Below are positions 46,617 to 57,937 of a DNA stretch of 64,000 bases, piece after piece. Source of the DNA: Paulownia fortunei (lineage: Eukaryota > Streptophyta > Magnoliopsida > Lamiales > Paulowniaceae). The notes beneath the pieces are model-generated. The model was not told the origin of the DNA and made no database searches. It saw nothing but the letters and a program-made list of their open reading frames with translations. Both the position numbers and the translations under genes were made by a program. The stretch's first letter is position 1. Each line of letters starts with the position of its first letter. The stretch spans positions 9,000,673 to 9,064,672 of the forward strand of contig CM033115.1 of assembly GCA_019321725.1 (NCBI GenBank), written 5' to 3'.

Positions 46617-47047
46617 CTATACTTCGACATCTTCTGCAGGTTGCATACAAACATTAAACACATTTAGTTCCAAAGTCATATTTCCAAATGATAACTTCAA
46701 AATACTATTTCTACAATTGATCAAAGCATTTGAAGTTGCAAGAAAAGGATGACCCAAAATGATCAGAATTTGTGTATGTGATTGTGCAACAGGCTCTGTG
46801 TCCAAAACAATGAAATCTACTGGAAAGTAAAGCTTATCAATTTGTACCAACACATCTTCTACTACTCCCTTTGGAACTTTAATCGAACGGTCAGTTAGTT
46901 GGAGTACAACAGAAGTTGTTTTAAGTTCTCCCAAACCTAACTATTCATAAACTGAGAAAGGTAGAAGATTTACACTAGCACCAAGATCAAGCAAAGCGCG
47001 CTCAATTCTAGTATTTTCTATAATACATGAAATGGTTGGACAACCTG
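46617..47047 (-). pseudogene. Athila-like protease (element E)
   Basis: On the minus strand the segment begins after solo LTR F with ISCIIENTRIERALLDLGAS, the active-site region (Athila proteases use DLGASVNLLP), then LGELKTTSVVLQLTDRS, VEDVLVQIDKLYFPVDFIVL and ILGHPFLATSNALINCR. It ends at a stop at 46617. A TAG near 46942 interrupts it just after the active site (VYE*LGLG). The upstream continuation is gag, separated by LTR F. Confidence 0.82.
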
Positions 47048-49824
47048 TGTAACACCCCGACCACTAAATATAGATATTGGTATAACAATAATTTTGACAA
47101 GATAGTATATGTGTGTGAATCTGTATATATATATATATATTTACTTTTATCAAATGTAGCTCACATATAACCCTGTATATAGAAAAATTACTATTTATAT
47201 ATAGTCGGCACTTTACATAATAATAATGATTGAAAAAATTAGAATATGCCCACAACACAATCCAACAGGTCGTCATCCATGTATATTGATCCTCAAAACC
47301 TGTAGGAGCCCCAACAGCTTGCCCAATAAGTTCATGGTATCAAGTATCACCAGACTCATTTACCATGCATAAACTATTGAGCTAACATTCAACAAGTAAA
47401 TATTATACATGTCAAAGAATAATCCACAAATTCAAGTCATACATCTCAAAATGTTATGCCCACAATGCAATTGCATGCATCAAAATATTTCTCTCAAAAT
47501 CATTTATTTCTTGGGCCCCTAACCAATGCTACTATCCCATGCACCAGAAAAGAGCTCTGCACTTCGCCATAATCTAATGGCCAATAATCATAAAAGCTTA
47601 AAAATCCATGCACACTCGTACATATGTAAATCCATGCACTCTAACCAACAAATCCATGTATACAACCATGCAAATCCATGCATGCTTTGTTGCACTAGTA
47701 GTCGTCAGTAAAATATTCTCCTTTCTTAGAATCATGCCTTGCAATGCAAGATTTATCACAATGCTTGTATATGATGCATGCATGTACCAATGCCCATGTT
47801 GCTCAATGGACATGAATGACAGTAATGCGTGCCATCTGCTACGCACATATGATCTATGGTATTACATATAAATCACATATTTACTATGTCTATGCATTGT
47901 AGTTGCAAATGAATCTTTACTTACCTTTAATTGATTGTGTGTTACTTGTAGGTTTCTTAAGTATTACTCCCCAATCCTAAATGTAAAACAATCTGTAGAA
48001 ATACAAGGTATCAATCACTATCATCATTTAACAAGTTCATTATACCTAATGTAGTATAAAGATCTTGAATCTCAATTTAACTAAACAACCTTACCATTTA
48101 GAAACTATAACCAAATACAACATTCTATGTACCTTTGTTCCATATCTTAAATATATACTAACCTTACTTAATTGATGTATTATAACTCTTACAATATTTC
48201 CCTAAATGTTAGGGATCAAATACACCACATCTATGCTGGAACATGTTAATGAACCAACAGATTCACCACTTCACAGTTTCTTGCTGCTTAATTTGCATGA
48301 TGATTTTAACACCCTTAGACATATTCATTCACTCCCCAATTTTTATCACACTTAGATAATATCAAAAAAACTCAACCATGTCATAGAATGTCTAAAACGC
48401 ACGGATATAGCTTCCCAAGTTTAGCTCTCTTCACAGCATACTAAAATAATTTTTTCCTACGGTGACAGTTTTGCACACTTCATGACATTAATGATTTTGG
48501 CACCCTTACGTATATTCAATCTCTCCCAAATTTTTAACACACTTATATAACATATACATAAAGAAAACTAGGTTATATTCTTTCCAAAACTAATGGATTT
48601 AGCTCCCCTAATTCCGTCTTCTTCACAGCACACCAAAATAGATTTTGCTACTTTGGCAGTTTGAGTGTTTCTCTAATATCATTCTCTATTTCAATTTCTA
48701 ATCGATACAAATTCATTCCAATACTCTTAAATTATATATGGACATGTAAATGGTAATAATTATAGGTTTTATTCAATATTACATACACTTTTGAAGTCTA
48801 AAACACAAGAAAATAGTAAGGTGACAATTTCTGCCACAAGTATTTCCTATTAAGTGTTTGTCATCAAAAACCCTTTCTTTGTGCACCAAAGTCTAACTAA
48901 AAACTTTCTAACACTTTTATAAGAGATATTTAAAGCTTAGTAAATAATAAAAACATTTAGAATAATCTAAAAACCAAAGGCAAAACTGTAGATAAGTGTT
49001 ACCTATGCAGATTTTGAGGTTAAATTTGATGGTAATCACTTCACCTTTACTTTTCTTGCTTTTATTTCAACTTGGAATCAATTTGGAGCACTTGGATACC
49101 TTAAAGTGTGTTTTTGGAAGATGAAAATTGGTGAAATGACGGTCTGATCATGGCTTAAGGGTGAAGGGTTTGAGGTGTTAGCTTAAGCTTAACAAGAAAG
49201 CATGAGGTGGCAAAGGTTGAGATGGCATGTAATGGTATAATCTGATTTTCTCCCTTATCTTGCAGCCCTAATCTTATGTGTCTCACATATTCTTATTTAG
49301 TTTCAACCTATCTTAGTCACCATTCATTCTGATAGGTAATTCCTATGTCCGTTCATTCGATCTCCAAATCGATTGACATCCGATTCTTAAATGATTGTCT
49401 AGTTTGCATTTCTAAAATCATATGCACATGTGGACCTTGTATTATGACACTTAAATCACATTATATCATGTCCAATATCCCAAGTATGTTAATCCATGGA
49501 TGTATACTTTTAAAACGCCTCAATCTAATTAAATCGAATTATACAAACTTACTAGTAACACCTTTAACACTTCTAAAATTATAACATATAACCTATGAAT
49601 ATCCAATATATCAACCAATCTATTATTTTTCTTATTTAAATATAGAATTTCTTAATTAGGTTATAAGATCTCAACCACTAATATCATATGATAGCATTAG
49701 AGGTCTAACGATTAAGAATGCTACATAAGATGCCATGTAAATGTTAATAAAAATTAGCATATAAGTAGCATGTAATGCATGAATCACATTGACTAAGTGA
49801 GTAGTGTGAGGATTGGGTATTACA
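47048..49824 (-). repeat. Solo LTR F (2.78 kb), mosaic of B- and C-type sequence
   Basis: In plus-strand view it runs TGTAACACCCC to GGGTATTACA, flanked by ACCTG (47043-47047 and 49825-49829). In its own orientation the first several hundred bases follow the B-type LTR and the remainder follows the C-type, including the CATGCA cluster (about 47605-47690). The last part (47048-47250) matches neither closely. No gene; short frames at 47526-47871 are antisense to the CATGCA cluster. Confidence 0.88.
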
Positions 49825-49829
49825 ACCTG

Positions 49830-50995
49830 GATCTTTGTACTTAGGTGGATTGAATTGTTGAATGATTGAACTAACACTTTCAGTTAAAAATACCTTCTTC
49901 TATACATGATGTTTTCTTTTGATTGTACACAAATCTTTCAAAAATTTGGCATAAGGTGGAACTTGCTTGATTGCATCCAACAGTGGAATATTAATTTTGA
50001 CTTGTTTAAAAATTTCAAAAATTTCAACATTTGATTTCAATTTCTGAGTTGCTTGCATATTTGAGGAAAGGGTGCTGGAGGTAAATATTTTTCTTTTTCA
50101 TCATTTTCACACTAACCTTCTTCAAACTTACCTTTGTCATCAGGACTATTTCCATTTTTCATTTCTGGAGGTAGATTAGAAATTTTCTCCTTGGGATGAA
50201 TAGTCTTGTCAATAACTTTTCCATTCTAAAGAGTTATAACTAAATTAGCCTCCTTGACTGCATTTTCACCTGAAGAAGAAACATGATACTGAGTGGCAGG
50301 ATTTGGTTGAGGTTGAGTAGGAAATTTACCTTTTTCATGAGTACGCAAAAAAACTATCAGTGTTGAAAGTGTGCTTCTGATCTCATTTTCAAAATCATGA
50401 TGTGGGCATGAATTCAACAAATCTTTAAATCTTTCCCAACATTGAAAGAAAGCTTCATTCGAATTTTGAGAAAAATTTTGAATTTGTCTTTTCAAAGCAT
50501 TAGTTTTATGAGTTGGAAAGAATTTTTTTAAAAATTTAACTTGCATTTCTTGTCAAGTGCCAATTGACCTAAGTTTTAAAGAATTAAGCCAATTTTTTAC
50601 TTTATCTTTTAAAGAAAAAGGAAATAATTAACAATCTCATTTGTGAAAGTTTGATAATCGAAAGTAGAACATACTTCATCAAATTCTTTTAAATGCAAGT
50701 AAGGGCTTTCAAAGTCTAAACCATGGAAATTAAGAAGTAAAGGGATCATACCTGACTTGAATTGAAAGTTATTTGCATTCAGAGGAAAAATAAAATAAGA
50801 AGGAGAAGAATTTCCAAGAGATTGCACGTAATAACGCATGGTACACACCTGTTGATTCTCATTTTCATCCTGGACACTTTCATTTTCAGCCATGGTGGAA
50901 GTGTGTGAAGATGATTCAAATAAATTTCCAAACAAAGTTTCAGAATTATTTCTTACTAGACGTCGAGAATTATGACTACGATACCATATAACCAT
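49830..50995 (-). pseudogene. Athila-like gag (element E)
   Basis: The minus-strand frame 50995-50609 starts MVIWYRSHNSRRLVRNN and contains FKSGMIPLLLNFHGL and YLHLKEFDEVCSTF, typical of gag in this lineage. After a frame break it continues at 50546-50226 with KFLKKFFPTHKTNAL, NEAFFQCWERFKDLLNSCPHH. Further downstream the sequence is more degraded (stops near 50223, 50110 and 49900) up to the insertion of LTR F. No zinc knuckle is visible. Confidence 0.82.
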
Positions 50996-51065
50996 ATCTC
51001 TATAAAGAAAATAAACAAACTATATTTACAAAGAAAAAATATTAACAAACCTGAATACTTACCTT

Positions 51066-51088
51066 GCCTTCCCCAGCAACAGCGCCAA
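51066..51088 (-). other. Primer-binding site region of element E (Asp-tRNA type)
   Basis: In element orientation TTTTTGGCGCTGTTGCTGG follows the 5' LTR. The TGGCGC-TGTTGC-TGGGGA pattern is close to the site used by Athila and Tat elements, which I recall as complementary to Asp tRNA. This supports the Athila-like assignment. Confidence 0.75.
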
Positions 51089-51093
51089 AAACT

Positions 51094-51981
51094 TGCTACA
51101 ACTTTAAGGTTGAAAACCCAAGTGCAGGTTGTATTAAGTAATAAATTTCTTGTGAGCCCGAGGTTGATCCATAGGGAAGTTATTTGAAGAATTCAAGTTT
51201 ATATTTCTAAAAAGATAGAGTTTATGTGAATCAAAATATATGAACAATTAATGTATGCTGTAACTAAAGAAAAACCGAAGTAATAAAAGTACTGAGGATT
51301 AGGGATCCACTCTTGAGTTTTGGATAGAGAAATGGTTATTTACTCTTTTTACCTCTATTAATTACCATAATTGGAATCCATACATAATGAAGGTTTCAAT
51401 GGAAAGATATTATCAAATAACTCATGTAATAAGGTAATCATGATATTATCTTACTATTGCAAATTATTTCTTAACGCCAATACTTATTTATGGGATCAAG
51501 CATTTATGCACACCTTCGTCAACAACAAATCAAGGTTTCACATTAAATGAACCCATGTAAAACCATACAATAAGCTAAATGAATCCAAGTATTTGTTGTG
51601 CCATTAGAGATACATAAATCAAGAATCACCACAATTGGTAAAATAAGTCAATACTAGGTTGAACTCTGATCCGAATTTTGGTGATCCATTTTGTGCAACT
51701 ACTTGGATGAATTGTCTGCTATCATCAAGACTGCATTAGGCTAATCTTCCAACAACAAGGTTGTACCTCTATCTCTTAGCTTTCAAATGAAACAAGCATC
51801 AGATGTATAGAGCTTTTGATCATAAAGTTATGCTCAAATTACAAAAATTGCACAAGTCTAAAAACATGCTTCTATTTATTCTCTGACACAAAATATTGAT
51901 AAAACAAGAATATTAACAAGAATAAAGTAAGAAAAGTATAAAGGATTTGATACAAAAATATGTCAAAATATACACTTATCA
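51094..51981 (-). repeat. 5' LTR of element E (0.89 kb, internally deleted)
   Basis: It matches the LTR at 38576-40184 at both ends but lacks about 720 bp from the middle. The junction is at 'accaca' joined to 'attggt', with a 2-base overlap (CA). Because this is the promoter-bearing LTR of the element, the deletion may have removed control sequences. Confidence 0.88.
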
Positions 51982-51986
51982 GTACT

Positions 51987-53319
51987 CGCAACTGAAATAG
52001 GTTTACTCGTTATTTCACCTAAGACTAGTTTGTCATGATTACTTGCTAGGTGTTTTCATAGATAGTGAGGTTTTTGGAATTAAAGAGTTGATTCCAAGCG
52101 GATTAATTAATTGAAACAATTATTATTCATAAGTTGCAAATGTTGCAAACCCACTACTAGCTTAGTAGTGAACCTAAGAGAGTCACACATCTTTATGGAA
52201 AGTAACATTTTTAATTTTAAATTTTATCCAATGGTCGAAAATTAATTAATTAATTAAGGTTTCTATTTAATTTAATGATTAAATTAAATTATTCAATTAA
52301 GTAATTGGATTATTTAATTGAACCTAATTTGATTAGGAAGCCCAAATGGAGTAAATTAAATTAATCAATTGGATTGATTAAATTGAGATTGAATTAATTG
52401 AATTGATTTGGGGATTTTTGAGTCCAAGCCCAAAATTAATGTGGATCACTTAAGAAGCCCACTAAAATATGAAGAGAATAAATTAAATAAATATAATTTA
52501 TTTAATTAACATATTTGTAGATAAACAAATATAGTGACCGATTTTATGGGATAAAATCGACCACTAAGATTTAATTTATGTATAAATATAATTATATTAT
52601 ATATATGATATATATCTATCTTGATATTATTTGAAGAATTCAAATTAATATCAACAATGTATGTAGACAATTTTGATGATTAATGTAGTCTCAAATTAGT
52701 CAACATACAATAGGAGAGAGAAAAGAGAAGAGTTCTTGAAAGATTTAGAATCCTTCCAAAATAAGGTTTTGAAGTAGTTCAAAATTGAAAAACTTTCCAA
52801 GAGTTGGAAAAGGATTAAAATTTTCAGCCCTACATATATGAGGGATGAAAATTACATAATCAATTCAAAAAATTAAGCAAAAATTATTTTGTTTAAAGTC
52901 TTCTATTTTTAGTCTCCAAGAAAAGAAAAGAAAGAAAAAGAAAATTAGTTGCTTGTTATTCTCTTCATATTATTATTTCAAGAACTCAAAGAATCAATCT
53001 TTATTGTTCTTGAAAATTTGCTCCGGTCCTATATTAGTAAAAAATTAAAAGAATACTAGTGAATCCTTTTGATTGGTTTTGCTCTTTCGTATTGTGGACC
53101 TGGTAGAGGGGAGACACTTGGATTCCTACTAGTTCTGATAGTCCAGGATAAGCAATTGATTGCTTCATTCCCTACAACAACTGTTAAAATTTATTTATAT
53201 ATTCACTTGAATAAGCGAGATCGTTAAAATCACTTTCGAATCAAAGGGGTTAAATTTATATTTGATAAAAAAATTAATTTTCCACTGCATATACCCGTAC
53301 GATTATAGCGAACCCAACA
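51987..53319 (+). repeat. 3' LTR of copia element D, second part
   Basis: It resumes after the right GTACT duplication and follows the 5' LTR (from about 28070) to AACCCAACA. Together with 37747-38575 it gives about 2.16 kb, close to the 5' LTR length. It has the hairpin (52533-52565) but a shorter ttaa repeat than the 5' LTR. Confidence 0.9.
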
Positions 53320-54300
53320 AAGACTGCATTCCGAACAAGGTATAGACATTATGAATTTCTAGGGATGCCTTTCGATTTAACCAATGCCCGAGCAACTTTT
53401 ATGGATCTAATGAATAGAGTGTTCAAGTAATATCTCGATAAATTTGTGATTGTATTTATTGATGACATCTTAATTTATGCACGTGATAAAGAACAGCACA
53501 AGGAACATTTGAAGATTGTGCTACAAGTTCTTAAGGAAAAGCAGTTGTATGCTAAATTCAAGAAATACAAATTTTAGCTTGAGCAAGTGGTATTCCTAAG
53601 TCATGTAATATCCAAGAATAGTATTTCTATTGATCCAGGCAAGGTAGATGTTGTTATTAAGTGGCCAACACCAACAAATGTATCAAAAGTAAGGAGTTTT
53701 TTGGGATTAGCAGGGTACTATCGATGATTTGTTCAGGGATTTTCAGAGATAGAAACTCCATTGACAATATTGATAAGAAAGAATGTGAAGTTCTTGTAGA
53801 CCGATACTTGTGAAAGAAGTTTTCAAGAACTGAAACATAAAATGACTACAACTATTCTTACCATTCTAATAGGAATTGGTGGGTTTGTGGTGTATAGCGA
53901 CGCTTCAAAAAATGGTTTGGGTTCTATTTTGATAAAAAATGGGAAGGTTATTGCCTATTCTTCAAGGCAATTGAAGGAGTATGAAAAGAATTATCTAACC
54001 CATGATTTGGAACTTGCTATGGTAGTTTTTATTTTGAAAATTTGGAGATATTATTTGTATGGTGAGTAGTGTGAGATTTACACGGATCACAAAAGTTTGA
54101 AGTATTTCTTTACTAAAAAGGAACTGAATATAAGACAAAAAAGATGGTTAGAACTTGTGAAGGATTATGATTGTGTGATCAACTATCATCCTGGTAAAAG
54201 AAATGTGGTTGTAGATGTATTGAGCAGAAAATCCACGTCTTCTCTTTTTGTTATACAAAAGTTAATATTACTGGATTTGTAGAGATTAGAGGTTGAAATT
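53320..54300 (+). pseudogene. Reverse transcriptase and RNase H, second part (element A)
   Basis: It continues the RT from 27259: [31 protein letters not shown], then an intact catalytic box [12 protein letters not shown] (about 53455). The thumb/connection follows (DPGKVDVVIKWPTP, FLGLAGYYR), then RNase H with [13 protein letters not shown] (53896 on), THDLELAMV and [11 protein letters not shown], and [16 protein letters not shown]. At least five stops replace Trp, Gln or Arg (for example near 53428, 53577, 53725 and 54067). The residues needed for catalysis are present, but no long frame remains. Confidence 0.88.
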
Positions 54301-55430
54301 GTACCTAAAGGGAAAAAGTGTTCATTGTCAGCCTTACTGTTGAAACCTGTACTTCAAGATAGAAAAGGTCAAAAGGTAGATATGCATTTGTGTAGATTGA
54401 AAAGAATGATTGGGGCTAGAAAGAGACCAGACTTCTCTATTACTGATGATGGAATTATTCGATATAAAGGAAAATTATGTGTGCCATTTGACAAGGCCAT
54501 GAAAGCAAACATTTTAGAAGAAACTCATACTACTCCGTACTCGGTACACCCAGGTATCACAAAAATGTATAAGGACTTACAACAGCATTATTGGTGGCCT
54601 AAAATGAAGAGAGATATAGCAAAATTTGTGGTTGAATGTCTAACTTGTCAACAAATTAAGATTGAAAATCAAAGACCATCAGGGTTGTTGAAGCCTTTGT
54701 TGATTCCAGAGTGGAAATGGGAGCACATTACAATGGACTTTGTGCTTAGATTACCTAGAACACAAAAAGGGTATAATTTCATATGGGTGATTGTTGATAT
54801 ATTAATTAAATCAGCCAATTTTCTTCCAATAAAATCCACATACAATATAGACTAGTAGGCTCAACAATATATTAAAGAGATAGTCAGGTTACATGGGGTG
54901 CCAGTTTTAATAGTGTCAGACAGAGATTCTAAGTTTAAATCTATATTTTGGAAGAGCTTACACAGTGCCATGGGAACGAAACTTGCATTTAGTACATCAT
55001 TTCATTCATAAAGTGATGGGAAATTAGAGAGGATTAATTAGATATTAAAGGATATGTTAAGAGCTTGTGTGCTAGATTTTTAAGGGAGTTGGGATGCGAA
55101 GCTTCCATTCGTGAGTTTACTCATAATAATAGCTACCAATCAATAATTGGAATGGCGCCTTATGAAGCATTGTATGGAAGAAAATATAGATCTCCAATTC
55201 ATTGGGTTGAAGTTGGAGAACGAGGCCTACTTGGTCCAAAAATAATTCAACATACCACTAAGGTAGTGGAGAAGATACGAGAGAGAATGAAGATCGTGCA
55301 AAGTAGACAGAAAAGTTATGCAAATAAATGGAAAAAAGATTTAGAGTTTTCTATTGAGGATCATCTGTTCTTAAAAGTAGCTCCCATAAAAGGTGTCATG
55401 AGATTTGGAAAGAAATGAAAACTCAGCCCA
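54301..55430 (+). pseudogene. Integrase (element A)
   Basis: The open piece 54325-54855 covers the zinc-binding N-terminus (HTTPYSVHPGITKMY, CLTCQQIK) and the start of the DDE core (ITMDFVLRLPRTQKGYNFIW with the first Asp). After stops near 54853 the core goes on with [17 protein letters not shown] (second Asp) and SDGKLERIN (catalytic Glu, about 55014), then MAPYEALYGRK (55153) and a tail to about 55418. Three or more stops lie between 54853 and 55082, and one frame change near 55090. The DDE residues remain. Confidence 0.87.
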
Positions 55431-55797
55431 ATGTATGTCAGCCCATTTGAGATTCTTGAAAGAGTTGGTGATAAAGCCTATAGAGTGGCCTTACCTCCAT
55501 CATTATCTAGTGTTCACAATATTTTCCATGTGACTATATTGAGAAAGTACATTTCAAACCCTTCTCATGTGTTGAGTTATGAACCATTGGCATTAATTTC
55601 TGATTTAGCATACGAAGAGAAACCAGCGCAAATTCTGGATCGGAAGGAAAAAAGAGTTGAGAACAAAAAAGATTCAACTTGTTAAAGTATTGTGGAGGAA
55701 TCATTCTGTAGAAAAGGCCACATGGGAAAGAGAAGAAGAAATGCAGAGCAAGTATGCAGAATTGTTTGGTACATCAAATTTCGAGGAAGAAATTTTT
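55431..55797 (+). pseudogene. Chromodomain-like tail (element A)
   Basis: The tail begins MYVSPFEILERVGDKAYRVAL and SVHNIFHVTILRKYISNPSHV, continues with LAYEEKPAQILDRKEKRVENK, and after a one-base shift near 55670 reads VKVLWRNHSVEKATWERE and KYAELFG, ending just before the 3' LTR. This is the chromodomain pattern of the Tekay/Del group. A frameshift and a stop upstream (55416-55418) separate it from the integrase. Confidence 0.87.
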
Positions 55798-55813
55798 ATA
55801 AGAAATGAAGGAT

Positions 55814-57018
55814 TGTAATGCCCAATTATCTCCTCCATAAATTAATGTGCATTATTGAATTATGGCATACAAATAGCATGATTGCATGAACATGAATAAT
55901 TGTTATTATATGTTGTAGTTATGCTTTAACATGCATTAGTACACGAAATATGTGATCAAACTTTTGTTTCTTGATTTAACATATTCCTTAAGTGCCTTTT
56001 TGTAGTGAAAAGTTTGGTATCTCGATTAAGGAAGAATGATGTGTTCAATGGCTATGAAATAAATTATTCGTATTGCTCCATACTTGTTACATTCTAAAGT
56101 GATTAATTGCCTAAATATTTGCTTTAAATATATTATATTTGGCTAAAAACTAAAAGTATGCAAAATAGTGCAATTTGATTAGTTGGTTGACTAGGTTGCA
56201 TGAAATCATTCTAAACTATATTGCACTTGATTATAACACCAAAGCATCAATTTTTGTCATCTCCCTAGCCCATAAACGTGGGTTTTGGCATGAGAAGACA
56301 TTAAGCATGATGCAACCAATTATCACCCTCCACTTGCCTCTCTTTGAAATGTCAAACAAGTCAGTTTTAGCCATGTTTTCTTGTGGAAGCTCCTCAAAAA
56401 TGACCAGCCTTCTTCTCCAAATTTCTCCCAAATTTATACACTCTCTTGCTCACAAAAAAATTAAATTCAATCCATAGGAATCCATAGAACACAAATTAGA
56501 ACAAGTATTCACCCATTTAAGCTTAAAAACTGTTAATTTTGGAGTTTAATTCCAATCTAATCAAGGTATATTCTTTTTCAATGTTTCCTATGATATATTT
56601 ATGGTATCTTGGATGGTTACATGTTTTAGTATCTTTTTGTAAGATTAAAAACTTAAGTGGGTTAGACTTGAAATCAAAACCAAGCTAGTTAAGCTAGTTT
56701 CTAGCAAAATTGATAGTCTTGTTAAATATGCTTAATTTATTTATTTATATTAATCTTGTAATGCTTATATTGTGTTTGGAAGTTCTTATGAATGATTGAA
56801 AATAATAGCAATTAGTTTGTTTAATTGAAGGTTACAATCAATTTAAGTTAGAACCAAGTTTACGTCATGTTAATTTGAATTGTGTAGATATTTTAGGGGA
56901 TGCCTTAATAATTATGTTTGAATTATTAGTTATTTAATGGCTACCCGAATATTTAATTTCTTGAATTAGTAGTAAAATATGGAGTTGCATTATTTTTAAA
57001 GTTATGTAATTGATATAG
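55814..57018 (+). repeat. 3' LTR of element A, truncated
   Basis: It starts TGTAATGCCCAATTATC and follows the 5' LTR (7007 on) to about 57018, equivalent to 8180, then stops abruptly. Sequence from about 57035 belongs to element G, with a short run of unmatched bases between. The missing right half and the target duplication were probably lost in one deletion. Confidence 0.85.
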
Positions 57019-57034
57019 ACCTATTTGATGGAAA

Positions 57035-57436
57035 CGTATCTTCATCACCATTCATGCCCACAGCTAGTTCCTATATCTGTTGTCCCAAGTGTATAATTTA
57101 AATATGCATATAATATTAAAATTCATAATCAAACTGACTTACTTTCTATAAACTTTTTGGTGACACCTTTCGAACTCCTAAGGTTACCACGTGTAACCTA
57201 GCACTATTCACTATATTGATACCTTAATTTCTTCTTATCTCAATACAAAATCAACCACTTAGGTTAGGGGATTCGATAATCAATACCATGTGAGAGCTTC
57301 AAAATTAAGTTTAATAGTTAACAACGCCGTATAAAATGAATTATATGATGTCATACTAATGAAAATAACACATAATTAACATGTAATGCATGAATCATAT
57401 GTGGCCATGTGAGTAGTAAGAGGGTCGGGTATTACA
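57035..57436 (-). repeat. 3' LTR of element G, first 400 bp only
   Basis: In element orientation it starts TGTAATACCCGACCC right after the purine tract and follows the C-type LTR with an internal gap. It is cut near 57035, where element A's truncated LTR begins. Confidence 0.82.
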
Positions 57437-57474
57437 TCCTCCCCTCCTTATAAAAATTTCGTCCCTAAAATTTC

Positions 57475-57883
57475 ACTTACCGAAAAAGTTTAGGATACTT
57501 AGTTCTCATTTCGTCCTCCCTTTCCCAAGTGGCCTCTTCTACTAATTGGTTTCTCCATAACACTTTAACCAATGAATCTGTTTATTTCTTAGCTACTTCA
57601 CTTCTCGTAATAAAATCTATACAGGCTTTTCTTTGTAGCTCAAATCTACCTTTAATTCCACTAGTTCATTCTTCAGAATGTGAGAGGGATTAGCAATATA
57701 TTTCCTCAGCATAGACACATGAAATACATTTTGTATTTGGGACATAGATGTTGGCAGATCCAGTCTGTAAGAAACATCACCAATTCTTTCAACCACCGAG
57801 AATGGGCCAATGTATTTGGGACTCAATTTTCCTTTCTTCCCAAACCGCATGATGTCCTTCATTGGTGCTACTTTCAAAAACAC
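57475..57883 (-). pseudogene. Chromodomain-like C-terminus of integrase (element G)
   Basis: The minus-strand frame 57883-57617 reads MFLKVAPMKDIMRFGKKGKL, IGPFSVVERIGDVSYRLDL and HNVF-type IQNVFHVSMLRKYI, equivalent to element C 21553-21960. A stop follows KEKPV at 57617. The rest of the tail (KVLWRNQLVEEATWERED, KYPKLF) is readable to about 57475 in another frame. Confidence 0.85.
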
Positions 57884-57937
57884 CTAATCTTCTATCACAA
57901 ACTCCAACGCCCTTCTTCGTCGATCTGCATAGCTTTT

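Larger units (their letters stand above)
38576..51981 (-). mobile_element. Athila-like Ty3 element with a captured LOG gene (element E)
   Basis: In plus-strand view it runs TGCTACAACTTT to CACTTATCA, flanked by GTACT (38571-38575 and 51982-51986). In its own minus orientation: 5' LTR (51981-51094), Asp-tRNA-type primer-binding site, gag, protease, RT, RNase H, integrase, a long extra region with a LOG copy, purine tract, 3' LTR (40184-38576). Solo LTR F splits gag from protease. It inserted into the 3' LTR of copia D. Athila lineage is inferred from the protease DLGASVNLLP motif, the FMDDFS-type RT box and the primer-binding site. Confidence 0.9.
27260..53319 (+). mobile_element. Ty1/copia element D, interrupted by solo LTR I and element E
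   Basis: The LTRs begin TGTTAG at 27260 and 37747; the 3' LTR ends CCCAACA at 53319. The order gag, protease, integrase, RT, RNase H is the copia order. D inserted in the RT gene of element A (AAAAC at 27255-27259, AAGAC at 53320-53324). Solo LTR I splits its integrase and element E splits its 3' LTR. Without them D is roughly 9.7 kb. Gag motifs place it among plant Ty1/copia elements, but I could not settle the lineage. Confidence 0.9.
7007..57018 (+). mobile_element. Tekay-like Ty3 chromovirus, multiply interrupted (element A)
   Basis: A starts at TGTAATGTCC (7007). Its 3' LTR starts TGTAATGCCC (55814) and breaks off near 57018. Between them lie gag (11222-11424 and 25777-26290), protease (26300-26683), RT part 1 (26687-27259), RT part 2 to integrase (53320-55430) and the chromodomain tail (55431-55797). 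Two large insertions split it: solo LTR B with nested C in gag (target duplication CTAGG at 11420-11424 and 25777-25781), and copia D in RT (AAAAC at 27255-27259, AAGAC at 53320-53324). Solo LTR J sits in its 5' LTR. Without the insertions it would be roughly 8 to 9 kb. Confidence 0.85.
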
